Origin: Ophiura sarsii
Taxonomy: Eukaryota; Echinodermata; Ophiuroidea; Amphilepidida; Ophiuridae
Assembly (NCBI GenBank): GCA_035610835.1
Contig: CM069449.1
Span: 14,547,963-14,611,962 of the forward strand
Reading direction: 5' to 3'
DNA: 64,000 bases
The first letter of the stretch is position 1. Every line of letters starts with the position of its first letter. Below are positions 11,035-21,900 of the stretch, piece by piece. The notes beneath the pieces are model-generated. The model saw only the letters and a program-made list of their open reading frames with translations. It had not been told where the DNA came from and searched no databases. The position numbers were made by a program, and so were the translations under genes.

Positions 11035-14000
11035 TAAACCCATCTGCTAGACAGAAAAAGAAACATGTTCCACGACATGTAGATGGGTTAAGGTTTCAAA
11101 GATTTGAACATGTAAGAGGTGTATACCGAAATGGCAATGCAAACCGTGTACCTCTTGATTTGAACAGACAGACATTTGGACAAAAATCGAATTCCAGTTT
11201 TTCACAAGCGCATATTGAGATTAATTTGTCTACGTTGAATACCATAGCAGCATTTGTTAATGGTAACCCTGTTCAATGTTTGATTGATACAGGTGCTTCT
11301 GTCAACATTATTGATCACGATTGGTTTCATGCTAATCTTTCCAATTTGCGTTTTTCTATAGAAAAATCACGTGTAGCTGAAGCACGCGCAGCAAATGGTA
11401 GTAGTTTGGAAATTACTGGATTCATAGTTTTGTCCATATCTGTCAATGGCACTCAATTTCCTGTACCTATGAATATTGCTCGTAACTTAAGTACACGTAT
11501 CATACTTGGGTCTCAGTTTTTAAACAGGCACTGCGCAAGAATAGATTGTGAATCTCGTACACTAAGACTTGCTAAGGAGAGTAAAATACTTGTCATTGAG
11601 AAACAGGAAATTCCTGCTCACACTCAGTCTGTTGTGTGCGCAAGACTGTCAAATAAATTGCCATTCAATACAATTGGTCTCTCTCATGGAGGTAGGCGTG
11701 TCTCTGCATTAGGTGTATTGATCGCGAATACTGCTTCTAGTGTACAGAATAACTGTATTCATTTATTAGTTATGAATACTACTGATGAACCAATAACTTT
11801 GTACCCTCGTACTAAATTGGGCATTTTTTCTCTCGTTGACCCGCATAGGATTCACTCCTTCCCCGATCTTGAGAAAAACAATGTTAACAATGTTAATATA
11901 AGGCAAGCATCCGCGGTAGCTAGCGATGTAAACAGTAAACAAGATTCAGTAAAGGAAGTCCTTTCAAAAGTGAATTTAAATACTGATCACATGTCAGGTA
12001 CTGAAGCATCTGAAATCAATGGTTTACTCACTGAATATATTGATATATTTCAAGTAAAAGGGGGTCCTACTGGTAATTACTCCCGTGTTAAACATGCTAT
12101 TAACACTGGTGATCACCCTCCTATTAGATCTAGACCGTATAGGCAAGCTCCTCACATTCAAGCCGAAGTACGTAGACAAGTCCACGAAATGTTAGAACAA
12201 GACATTATAAAGGAGTCGGCAAGTCCTTGGTCCTTTCCAGTATGCATGACACCTAAAGCTGGTGACCCAAATACTTATAGATTTGCAATTGATTTTAGAG
12301 CCTTGAATAAGATTTGCGCACGCGATAACTTTCCGTTACCTAACATAAACGATGCTTTAGATAGTTTAGGTGCAGCTAAACCAAATTTCATTACAACTCT
12401 TGATCTTGCGGCTGGATATTGGCAAATAGGCTTGGAAGAAAGTTCCAAATCTAAAACTGCATTCATCACTCAAGATGGTCTATATGAATTCCAAAGAATG
12501 CCATTTGGTTTACATAACGCCCCAGCCACTTTCCAACGAGCTATGCAAGAAGTTTTGAGAGGTTTGAATTGGAAATTCGTTCTCTGTTACTTAGATGACA
12601 TAATTATATTCAGTAGTTCTTTCTCCGAACACATGGACCATTTAAGGCAAGTTTTCGATAGGTTGCGCGCAGCTGGTCTAAAATTACAACCTAAGAAATG
12701 TACTTTTGGTCAAACTGAGGTCAAATATTTAGGTCACGTAGTGAACAAAGATGGTGTAGCAACAGATCCAGCAAAATTGAAAATTGTCCAAGATTATCCA
12801 ACTCCTGCCAAAGTAACCGAAGTCAAATCTTTTCTTGTATTTGTGGGATATTATCGAAAGTTCATAAAGGACTTTTGCAAAATTGCTGAACCACTTACCA
12901 ATTTAACTAGAAAAGATGTATCTTTTGTTTGGGATCAAAGTTGTCAAGAAGCATTCAAAACGCTCAAACGAAAATTGTTAGAGCCACCAATTCTAGCATA
13001 TCCAAATTTCGATGGCACAGAATGCATATTGCAAACCGATGCTAGTCGTACTGGTTTAGGTTTTATTTTGGCCCAAAAGCAGGATGGCAAGGAACGTGTG
13101 ATATCCTATGGTGGAAGAGCATTACATGATGCGGAAAGAAATTACACTGTTACAGAAATTGAAGCTTTGGCAGTTGTCGAGGGAATCAAGAAATATGCTC
13201 CATATTTGCAACATAGTATCAAATTCACTGTTGTAACTGATCATTGCGCTTTGAAATGGCTCTTTGGTATAAACAAAAATACCGGAAGTCGATTAGCGCG
13301 ATGGGCACTTAAACTGCAGTCATATAAGTTTGATGTAATTCACATTCGTGGACGCCATAATGGTAACGCTGATGCATTAAGTAGAATAGATTATGACAGA
13401 ATGGATATTTGTACTGATTGCAATCATTCTCATTCCAAAGTCACTGATGCTGTAGAAGTTAATAAGGTAGCCTGGGTAAAGTCGGGATTAGACGAGATGG
13501 TGAGCGACATCATACAAAATCCTAGTAATGATGTGAACTCTCGTCCTACAGTAAACGTGGTTAGAAATCTTCGATTTCAAAAAGGGAAACGTGTTGAGAA
13601 TGACAAAGATTCAGTCAAGCCAAATATTCCAAACTTTCCAAATGAGCTCAACTTAGACAAATTCAAACAAGTTTTGTTGACGGATATATTTGCGGGATCA
13701 ATGTTGCAATATCTGGAAAACGATGAATTGCCAGATAATGCTGTTAAGGCTAGGAATGTAGTTTTACAGGCTGATCAGTACTATGCACACGAAGGGTTGT
13801 TGTATCACATTTGGCATACTCCTGCTAAAGGGCACATGCCTGAAAGAAATGTCCATCGTTTGTATATACCCGTGCAATTAATTGATACAGTTCTAAATAA
13901 CTGTCATGATCACGTGTTAGCCGCACATTTTGGATTTCAGCGAACCTACAATAGAATCCGTCAACGTTACTTTTGGAAATGCATGTATCGTGACGTAGAC

Positions 14001-15302
14001 AACTGGGTCCGTTCATGTATTTCTTGCTCTCAACGAAAAACTCATAGACATAAAGTACTAGCCCCAATGGTAACTATGAAAGTGCCAGGCGCTTTCGAAC
14101 GAGTAAGTGTTGACATTTTAGGTCCTTTACCTATTACCACTTCAGGTAATCGCTATGTACTCTGTTTTTCAGATCATTGTACTAGATGGCCAATTTTGGT
14201 ACCATTGAAAGTTACTGATGCGTCAACCATTGCTCGCGCATTCTTTGATTATGTAATTTGTGAACATGGTTGTCCTCAAACCTTGTTGAGCGACAGAGGT
14301 CAAAATTTCCTCTCCAAGATTGTATTGGAAGTTTGTCGTATTATGCGCACTCACAAACTGAATACAAGTTCATATCATCCACAATGCAATGCAATTCAGG
14401 AACGTTTTAATGCAGTAATTCTGGATACCATTTCACATTATGTCAATGAATACCAAAGCGATTGGGATAAGTACATAACAGCTATACAATTTGCCTATAG
14501 AACAACTCCCGCTGAAAATTCAGTCGGATTTAGTCCCTTCTTCTTGTTGTATGGTAGAGAGGCAAGACTTCCGATAGATGTTACACTCCTAGCACAATGC
14601 AAATATCCAGATAAGACACTTCGTGAGCACATTCACAATCTGGTATCACAACTCGAAGTATTTAGGGACATTTCAAAACGTCATGCTGAACGTAATCAAG
14701 CCAAAATGAAAGAGCGTTTTGATGATCGTGCGCAAGATGTTCCATATCAAGTTGGTGATTCAGTTTGGATTTATATACCTGCATTGCAACAAGGATTGTC
14801 ACGTAAACTCTCAAAGTTCTGGGCGGGACCCTTTCTACTAGTCGAACAGACTGGTCCTGTAAATTTCAAGGTGCGAAATCTTGAAAACAACAAATTGGTA
14901 ACATCTACTGTACATGTTAACCGTATGAAATTTGCATATAATAGATTTGTCCGTCCAAGCAATGATACTCCCCCTGTGGATCCTGAAAATAGAGATCCAA
15001 TTCCAGGATTAGTTCTAGACGATTGTCCTGATGATATATTTGAACAACTTTTGGCTACCCACGAGTCTGACAAGAATCAGATTCCAATTATTCCAGGTTT
15101 GCCTCCTATTCAAGATGAAACTCCAGAATATGTGATAGAGCGTATTCTCAGGGGACGTTTTAAAAATAAACGTCTTGAGTATTTGATAAAATGGCAGGGC
15201 TTCCCAAATTCAAGAAATACTTGGGAACCAGAGACTAACCTAAACGCGGCCGCTTTAGAATCTCTGAAAGCTAACCCAGTCAAAATTACTGGCAAGATGT
15301 AA
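11019..15302 (+). CDS. pol: chromovirus Pol polyprotein with chromodomain
   Basis: The frame is open from 11019, overlapping the end of gag. Entry is expected by -1 shift at 11025-11031 rather than by a start codon. Counting from Leu/Met at 11160 (1380 residues), the aspartic protease DTGAS lies at 43-47 and reverse transcriptase at about 320-510 with YLDD near 477. RNase H is at about 620-740 (TDAS near 625, ending NADALSR). The integrase zinc domain (H-x-H and C-x2-C) lies at about 910-960 and the integrase core at about 985-1080, with Asp, Asp and Glu in SVDILG, SDRGQNF and QERF. A chromodomain follows at about 1322-1372 (EYVIERIL to TWEPETNL). All catalytic motifs are present and uninterrupted. 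Confidence 0.95.
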   Translation, partial: ESFKLINPSARQKKKHVPRHVDGLRFQRFEHVRGVYRNGNANRVPLDLNRQTFGQKSNSSFSQAHIEINLSTLNTIAAFVNGNPVQCLIDTGASVNIIDHDWFHANLSNLRFSIEKSRVAEARAANGSSLEITGFIVLSISVNGTQFPVPMNIARNLSTRIILGSQFLNRHCARIDCESRTLRLAKESKILVIEKQEIPAHTQSVVCARLSNKLPFNTIGLSHGGRRVSALGVLIANTASSVQNNCIHLLVMNTTDEPITLYPRTKLGIFSLVDPHRIHSFPDLEKNNVNNVNIRQASAVASDVNSKQDSVKEVLSKVNLNTDHMSGTEASEINGLLTEYIDIFQVKGGPTGNYSRVKHAINTGDHPPIRSRPYRQAPHIQAEVRRQVHEMLEQDIIKESASPWSFPVCMTPKAGDPNTYRFAIDFRALNKICARDNFPLPNINDALDSLGAAKPNFITTLDLAAGYWQIGLEESSKSKTAFITQDGLYEFQRMPFGLHNAPATFQRAMQEVLRGLNWKFVLCYLDDIIIFSSSFSEHMDHLRQVFDRLRAAGLKLQPKKCTFGQTEVKYLGHVVNKDGVATDPAKLKIVQDYPTPAKVTEVKSFLVFVGYYRKFIKDFCKIAEPLTNLTRKDVSFVWDQSCQEAFKTLKRKLLEPPILAYPNFDGTECILQTDASRTGLGFILAQKQDGKERVISYGGRALHDAERNYTVTEIEALAVVEGIKKYAPYLQHSIKFTVVTDHCALKWLFGINKNTGSRLARWALKLQSYKFDVIHIRGRHNGNADALSRIDYDRMDICTDCNHSHSKVTDAVEVNKVAWVKSGLDEMVSDIIQNPSNDVNSRPTVNVVRNLRFQKGKRVENDKDSVKPNIPNFPNELNLDKFKQVLLTDIFAGSMLQYLENDELPDNAVKARNVVLQADQYYAHEGLLYHIWHTPAKGHMPERNVHRLYIPVQLIDTVLNNCHDHVLAAHFGFQRTYNRIRQRYFWKCMYRDVDNWVRSCISCSQRKTHRHKVLAPMVTMKVPGAFERVSVDILGPLPITTSGNRYVLCFSDHCTRWPILVPLKVTDASTIARAFFDYVICEHGCPQTLLSDRGQNFLSKIVLEVCRIMRTHKLNTSSYHPQCNAIQERFNAVILDTISHYVNEYQSDWDKYITAIQFAYRTTPAENSVGFSPFFLLYGREARLPIDVTLLAQCKYPDKTLREHIHNLVSQLEVFRDISKRHAERNQAKMKERFDDRAQDVPYQVGDSVWIYIPALQQGLSRKLSKFWAGPFLLVEQTGPVNFKVRNLENNKLVTSTVHVNRMKFAYNRFVRPSNDTPPVDPENRDPIPGLVLDDCPDDIFEQLLATHESDKNQIPIIPGLPPIQDETPEYVIERILRGRFKNKRLEYLIKWQGFPNSRNTWEPETNLNAAALESLKANPVKITGKM
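11025..11089 (+). promoter_or_regulatory. -1 programmed ribosomal frameshift signal
   Basis: TTTAAAC (11025-11031) is in the gag frame as T TTA AAC, the canonical X XXY YYZ arrangement, with the gag stop TAA next. After a 5-nt spacer, a two-part stem follows. AACCCATCT (11037-11045) pairs with AGATGGGTT (11081-11089), and inside it ACATGT (11063-11068) pairs with ACATGT (11075-11080) around a 6-nt loop. The shifted frame runs without stop into pol. A slippery heptamer followed at 5-9 nt by a stable structure is the known requirement for -1 shifting. Confidence 0.85.
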
Positions 15303-16442
15303 AGCCAGCGGGCAAGAATCATTGCAGGAACAGAGTCTGAAACAGCAAATAAATTAAAAGTGTACAAGTATAGAGAACACAGAGGAAGTATATGAATAAA
15401 ATTTATAGTCCGTAGGCTGAGATATGTCATGATATGAGTATTACAATTCTTATGACACAAAATGTGTTATTTTGATAAAATTGTTGAATGAGAGCAATTT
15501 GTAATTTGGGCAACATTGCCTGAAAGTGTGTGTTCACTTTCGTTAATTTGTATATAGAAATGATTGTTGCAAAGAATTGCACACAATGATATTCTTCATG
15601 TAGAAAGTTTGAATTTATATAGTTGAGCAAAAATGCGGAAATGCAGTATGATCAAATAAGTGTTATATTTATTTGTATCTTTTCGGAAGAGGCATATGTT
15701 GTGAGGTTTTCTGGCAACATTAGTCTCACATGAATAGACGCAAACAAAAGAAAGTTTAATGTAAATTACTAAATATTTCAGTAGTGCTACCTTTGTCTTG
15801 TTTTGTCTGTCCTGTATTGTCTTGTTGTGTACACATAATATATAGTCACCATTGATGACTATTTAATTTTAAAGGGTCACAAAAACGTGATTTCTTTGAA
15901 ATAAGAAAAATATGTTTCCGTATGGAACATCGAAATTGGAAGGAAATTTTCCAATTCTTTTGCGCTTCAACTTTTGATGAAACCTTTAGACCGCACACGT
16001 TAATCAGAGGATTATGTATGAGAGTGTGTGTGTTTGTGTTAGGCCATTTAAGGGATATCCCGTATGCGTGTTTGTTCAACAACAAAAAAATCCCTCTTTA
16101 CCGTGTGAGCGTAATCACTTGGAATTTTTCACGTGAATTCCGGGTTAATACGGTCGCAGGTTTCCACAGGTTTGGCGTCGCAGAAGATTAATAATAAATT
16201 TATATTTAAGGCCACTCGTTTAAAAATAAAATAACATTCTCTGAGAGTTAAAATTATACAACCTGATATTAGATGCCGTCAATTTGGCAGACGGAAACAT
16301 GGATAAAGCACATGTTAAATTTTGTGACGAAATAAATAATTCGTTTCTATATATGATAAAGATATCAGTTTCTTTTATAAATATTTCACCCAGCATTCTT
16401 TAAGTTAAATTGTCAGGTGTCAATTTTGTTAGGAAGGGCGTA
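15303..16442 (+). other. chromovirus 3' untranslated region and polypurine tract
   Basis: Non-coding sequence between the pol stop and the 3' LTR, AT-rich, with no env-like frame. AGGAAGGG (16431-16438) next to the LTR is the likely plus-strand primer. Small open frames here on the minus strand have no recognisable features. Confidence 0.7.
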
Positions 16443-16904
16443 TGTTGTGACGCTAAATTTATATTGATATTATTAATAGTATTATTAATTCTAGATATTT
16501 CCATATCTAGAATTCAGGCCATGATTGACTTGAAATGGCAACACCGTACTTCCGTATTCTGAATCCCATTCGGTCTACGCGCCAATATCTCTGACCAATT
16601 CAAGTCTTCGTGCCACGCTGACAACACCTCATAAGTTTAGGCCATATAGTTTTCTATTCACACAACAGGACTGGTGAGCTCTGAATTACAGAAGCTCACG
16701 ATTGATGCGTGTCATGTCATTTCTTTAGGATAGTCTAGATGCTGGGTGCTGTGTTCGTTTATAATATGAGTAAGTGAACTATTTATGATGAATTAATAAA
16801 ATGTATATATAAATTACTTGGAAGCTATATCCGTTATATTCATTCTGTGTGTTTTGATCCCCTCTCCGCCATGCGAGTATTTTCCCTAAAACCACGTCAC
16901 AATA
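16443..16904 (+). repeat. 3' LTR of chromovirus
   Basis: 462-bp copy of the 5' LTR with AATAAA at 16795-16800, followed by target duplication ATAT at 16905-16908. Its 3' edge is about 150 bp from the lectin TATA box, so LTR enhancers or read-through could affect that gene. Confidence 0.95.
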
Positions 16905-17087
16905 ATATAATCCGCCCGTGCTTGACATGCGCAGACCTAGAGCTGCTGTCATATCAAGAGAGGGCGCTAACCACATATGGATGGATATTCACACATTGTG
17001 GGAATGTGGGATTATGCCACCATAATACCATCACAGGCATACATGCACTTGTCACCTATATAAACATTTGCAACTGGATGGAACGGA
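16905..17087 (+). promoter_or_regulatory. core promoter of C-type lectin gene
   Basis: TATATAAA at 17057-17064 lies about 25-30 bp before a plausible start site near 17088, upstream of a clear 5' splice donor at 17153. The sequence between the LTR and the TATA box is less AT-rich than its surroundings. The start site is inferred from TATA spacing only. Confidence 0.55.
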
Positions 17088-17152
17088 GCCACACACACAG
17101 CTTCTAATTTGGGATCGACGTGCGACTTTAATTTGATCTTCACTACAGACAG
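17088..17152 (+). other. lectin gene exon 1 (5' untranslated)
   Basis: A non-coding exon ends at 17152 with CACTACAGACAG before GTAAGC, a strong donor. The 5' edge is estimated from the TATA box. There is no ATG in the exon. Splicing from 17152 to 18889 is expected. Confidence 0.5.
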
Positions 17153-18325
17153 GTAAGCTTGGTTTTTTTTACTTCATTTCACAATCCTTAGCATGTTCAG
17201 AAAACTTGCGACTGTGGACTGCAATCGTGTTGATACACGGTCGGTCGATCTATACAGTATTTCATCTATGAAATAATAATCAATGTTTTCAAATTACGTG
17301 TGAGGAAGATAGATAGGTCTAAAATGTGAGTTCTATATTTTCAAACTTAGCTTGCAATCATGTGAATACCTTTTTGAAACTAACTACGATGATTGTTCAT
17401 ATTTATATTTCTAAAAATAGTTGAGATTGTTCAACTGTTTTTAAATTTGGTGCAATCACAAATCGAAAACCAATGCAAATAGCGATCGACGTGTCAATCG
17501 CGCTAAGAGCTTGGTCAATTTTAAGCTCTAAGAGTATATCTCCTACATAAATATATTAAATTATAAAGTTGTTGAGAAATGTCTCTTCTTTAATTTGAGA
17601 TATTGCACGCTAGGAATGGTTGACTATTGAGCAAGTGACAATCCCAAAAGGAATATCAAGTCTGATTTTCATTTTCGCATTTTCTTTTCAACACGGGGAG
17701 AGTATGACAGGTAAAGCGTGTGTGCCGTATTAATTAACCGTAACTATGCAGCCGCCTGACTATCCAACAACCTGGGCATCGACCGGTGAATTAACACTAC
17801 CACTATACCAGTTATCAATCATTTGCCGATTTGAGTCCGAGTGTAGAAAAGCAAAATGCGAAAATTAAAACCGTACCGTGACAATCATTTGGGATTTTAC
17901 CTTCCTCAATAATCAACCATTCTTATAGCGTGTAATATCTGAAATGAAAGAGGAGAAATTTCTCAACAACTTATATTATTTAATAAGTTTATGTAGGAGT
18001 TATACTCTTAGAGCTATCAGGAGTCAGTTACTTGTTGTATTGACTGTATATAACGATATTTACTCTTCACAAGGAAAAGCACACAGGTTCAGTGTTGTAA
18101 AAATGGGTACGATAATCATTATAGATTATTAAAACTTGATTCGTTAAGCTGAGACCTACATTTCTTGTTTGGTACCAGACATAATATGGTGTATCTATTT
18201 GCTTTGACGTACAGCTATGGAGTTTTGAATATAGTGATATTTTCTGCATAATCATACATGCTCTTAAAATGATTGATTTCCATGTGTTGTAGCTGATGCA
18301 TGGGTTCAATGTTATGACAATAAGG
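17153..18325. other. lectin intron 1, first part
   Basis: AT-rich intron DNA. Short frames (17944-18132 and others) are not supported. The palindrome-array element begins at 18326, with its left target duplication at 18319-18325. Confidence 0.5.
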
Positions 18326-18671
18326 GGAAAAGGTGTGCTTTAGGTCCCATATTCTGGACTGTACTAGTATCGTCCGATACTAGAACACCCATATCGTCCG
18401 ATACTGGTATTAAGTCAATGTTCCAGTATCGGCCGATACTGGCACATATATAAAATGGTCCAGTATCGGACGATACTGGAACATAATTATGTACCAGTAT
18501 CGTTCAATATTGGGACACATCTCTCTTGTATCACGTGTACCAGTATCGACCGATACTGGAACAGTTAAATCGTACCAGTATCGACCGATACTGGCAACTT
18601 TTATGTTCCAGTATTAAGCGATACTTTAGTACTGGTATACCAGATCTGGGACTTAAAGTACACTTTTTCCC
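18326..18671. mobile_element. palindrome-array element, copy 1
   Basis: A 346-bp unit with imperfect 24-nt inverted ends (GGAAAAGGTGTGCTTTAGGT at left, complement of GGGAAAAAGTGTACTTTAAG at right) and a 7-bp direct repeat AATAAGG (18319-18325, 18672-18678). The interior is a row of about eight palindromes of the form CCAGTATCGNNCGATACTGG, starting at about 18364, 18388, 18423, 18460, 18494, 18540, 18575 and 18608. Spacing is roughly 28-46 nt. No coding capacity. A second copy lies at 36200-36556. Confidence 0.8.
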
Positions 18672-18888
18672 AATAAGGTTTAAAAATGTCTTATTAGGTT
18701 TAATATGCACAGGAATGAGCTGACCCGCTAAAAGAAATAAGAACTGTCACGGTGAACCGCCTGCCTCTCGATCATCGGAAGAGCTAACCACTTGTTGTAG
18801 TTTGAGAAGGGTCATGAATAAAAAGCGGCAGCGAAATATAAGACAATAATTTAATAAAAACAGTTATATTTTACATTATCATTCACAG

Positions 18889-18998
18889 ACCTCAGTGAGA
18901 TATCAGTATGAATATGCCTACCACCCTTGTTATTGTGGCATTAGCCATCATAATGGCCGCTAACATCCATGACGGTAGTGCCACTGAGCCGCATTACG
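18889..18998 (+). CDS. lectin exon 2: signal peptide
   Basis: The acceptor ATTCACAG precedes 18889, the ATG is at 18908 and the donor GTATGT follows 18998. The exon encodes 30 residues plus one base (phase 1), with a hydrophobic core TLVIVALAIIMAA and a likely cleavage before or near DGSATEPHY. A second in-frame ATG lies two codons later. The phase-1 end fits both exon 3 and every intact micro-exon module downstream. Confidence 0.72.
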
Positions 18999-21900
18999 GT
19001 ATGTCTAGTTGTCTGTCTGTCTGTCTGTCTGTCTCAAATCGTATTGTCACATTTGATTGTACGAGGGTATAAAAAATAATATAAAATAGCATTGGTATAG
19101 ATACAGATAATGTTTTTACTTTTACACGAATGTTATGTTTTGACATATCACGTCAGGTTAATAAAACCATCCACGATAACCAAATATAATTGTTATTGTT
19201 ATATTGCTAAACAACAACTTTGTGTCGTAACAGAACGATGCAAATTTGATTTTGAAGTCATGTTCTATATACATTTTCTTGAACAATTTTGGGCCAAAAT
19301 TGTTCATAATATGACAACCAGATACCCAAGACACACTAAACTCTCCTTGAACACCCCTTGAACACCCACTTGAACACCCCTTGAACACTTCTTTAACAAC
19401 CCTTGAACACCCCCTTGAACACCCCTTGAACACTCCCTTGAACACCCCTTGAACACCCCTTAAACACCCCTTGAACACTCCCTTGAACACCCCCTTGAAC
19501 ACTCCCTTAACACCCCTTGAACCCCCCTTGAACACCGCCTTAAACACCTAAAAAAACTGTGTCAGATAAAAGTGTGTCAGTGTGTCAGATAACGTATGTC
19601 AGGTTGCGGAAACACCCCGTAAGCTATACGTACACAGCGCCATCAACAGTGTCGGTCCAGCCTGGTTAAATGTGCACCGTTCGACAAGCGAAGTGCCAAC
19701 TCCCTGATGTAACCCTGATGACTCCTAAACGAATACCAACTTAAACGGCCAATTCCTGTCGTATATATAATTCTATCCGCAATGTACTACACACGTATTT
19801 TAATTTGTCTACCTATTTCAATTTGTACCTCGCGTCGAATTTGTACCCCTTGCGAAGAATACGTACATCGCGGAGAATAAGTACCTCGCGGCATTTGTAC
19901 CTCTCAACCAAAGCGCACATATCTGGAAATTTGCACATGTTAACTAAATCGTACCGATCACTTTTTCTAAACTACCTTTACATTTCTACATTACCTTTCA
20001 CATTTGTGTGCACTATACCTTTACATTTCTACATTACCTTTCACATTTTCTACCTTTTACATTTGACATTACGGTTCCATCGCCTTTATAATTTGAGCCA
20101 CTTTGGAATTTAGTTTTTTGACTATAATGACAGGCCAAGGCTGCTCCGTGAACATGAATCCTGACTTTGTCTAGCCAATACAGGCATACATCCTTGGCAA
20201 ACCTACATTGCACCGTCCACGGACAAGCCCACATGCTGTGGTAATTGCTTGACGGCTTCCTCCTTGACCAAGGCATGAGAGTGTTGCCACATATGGTTGT
20301 TTAATGTCCTAATTGGGCTCATTTTTAAAACTAAAACCTGCTCAAGCAATAGTATAATCGTGATTGTTCTCGAAATTTGAACATTTTATTTCACAAAATC
20401 TGAATCAGCACTAATATAACAAATTAAAGTTTAAAGTATAATTTTTATAACATAACAAATGATAAACTTAACACTTTGGGCTTGCTACTGCTCGCCCAAA
20501 TTAGTATTGAAGTTTGGAAGCTATTTATAGACAGCTACTGAGTATGACATATTGTGAACATGAAATATTTTATAATATCATAAGTCAAGTTATATCCAAG
20601 CAATTCCGCTCTTTCAAAAAGCAGACTGTGCTATCTTTATATAATGTATTCATTTTTGTACTTTAATTCACGAATATAAAGAAAAAACTGGATTTATTAG
20701 ATTTGACAATGACCCCACTAGTGTGACGTCCAACGGGCCAGAGCAGGTACCCAAAGCGCTGTAGGCACTAACAGCTGGTGCAATAACTCAAAGAGTTGGG
20801 GGAAAGGAATCATGATTTACAACCCTGGATACCATGGCATATCCGTGGTCAAAAAAACCTCAGAATATAGAGGGAACAGAACCGTAATGGATACACTACC
20901 TTTCACATTTTCTACCTTTAACATTTTCTACCTTTTACATATCTACACTATCTTTTACATTTTATACACTACATTTCTCATTTTCTACCTTTTACATTTG
21001 ATACACTACCTTTCACATGGTCTACTTTTTACATTTTCTACCTTTTACATTTCTACACTACCTTTTACAGTTTATACACTACCTTTCACATTTTGTACCT
21101 TTTACATTTTATACACTACATTTCACATTTTATACCTTTTACCTTTTACATTTTATACACTACCTTTCAAATGTTCTACCTTTTACATTTTATACACTAC
21201 CTTTCATATGTTATACCTTTTACATTAGATACACTACCTTTCACATTTTCTACCTTTTACATTTCTACACTATACCTTTTACATTTTCTACACTACCTTT
21301 TACATTTCTACACTACATTTAACATTTTTTGTGCACTACCTTTTACATTTCTACATACCTTTTACATTTTCTACACTACCTTTTACATTTCTACACTACC
21401 TTTTGCATTTCTACACTACCTTTCACATCTTGTACCCTGTTGGCGTATGTGGCCGCCCATACCAGCGTGGCAACTGATTATTGATCATACATAAACTCAA
21501 CTGATAGTTATCGTAACAAATTCAAACGATTATAACATTATTAATGTTACCCATAATTTGTATCTTGTTTTACCATGCAACCTTCAACAGTTTCATCATT
21601 TTCCGAGGGTAAGTGCGTCAGCTAAATGCACTGCTTTATTTGATGAAGACAAGTAACATATTTAACGTGATGAAATCATTGTATTATTGTACAGGCTAAC
21701 ACCAACTATAAACAAGAACAGCCCTTGAAGAGGATAATCTTCCCGTATAGGCTTATGCATGATGACAAATGATTGGACAAAAAGTGCACCCCCTTTTTCT
21801 CTATTACTTACAAAAATAAGTATAGTTCCTTTTTAATACGACAAACCATCGAATTTCGCAGATTAATTTAGTGCCGCAATCCCATTAGAAATGGTTCTGG

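Larger units (their letters stand above)
8589..16904 (+). mobile_element. Ty3/gypsy chromovirus, complete
   Basis: An 8.3-kb element with two 462-bp LTRs, a leader, gag, pol with C-terminal chromodomain, a 3' untranslated region and a purine-rich tract (AGGAAGGG, 16431-16438) before the 3' LTR. The LTRs differ at one position that I could find (A 8961 versus T 16815), so insertion is recent. Domain order protease-RT-RNase H-integrase-chromodomain places it in the chromovirus branch of Ty3/gypsy. Both reading frames are intact and linked by a -1 frameshift signal, so the copy may be autonomous. It sits about 150 bp upstream of the TATA box of the lectin gene, in the same orientation. Confidence 0.95.

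Noticed and set aside
16847..17107. 86-codon frame over the LTR end and lectin promoter
   Set aside because: It crosses the LTR junction, the target duplication and the TATA box, so it cannot be a conserved gene.
18326..18671. Regularly spaced palindromic repeats could suggest a CRISPR array
   Set aside because: The DNA is clearly eukaryotic, the repeats are self-complementary and vary at the centre, spacers are irregular, no cas genes exist, and TIRs with target duplications show a transposon.
19158..19547. 129-codon minus-strand frame with repeated FKGV/CSRG
   Set aside because: It is the translation of a minisatellite of about 12-nt units with no start context or domain.
20812..21494. 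Three overlapping frames of 101-138 codons
   Set aside because: They arise from the T/C-rich minisatellite. Three frames are open at once, which marks low complexity rather than coding.
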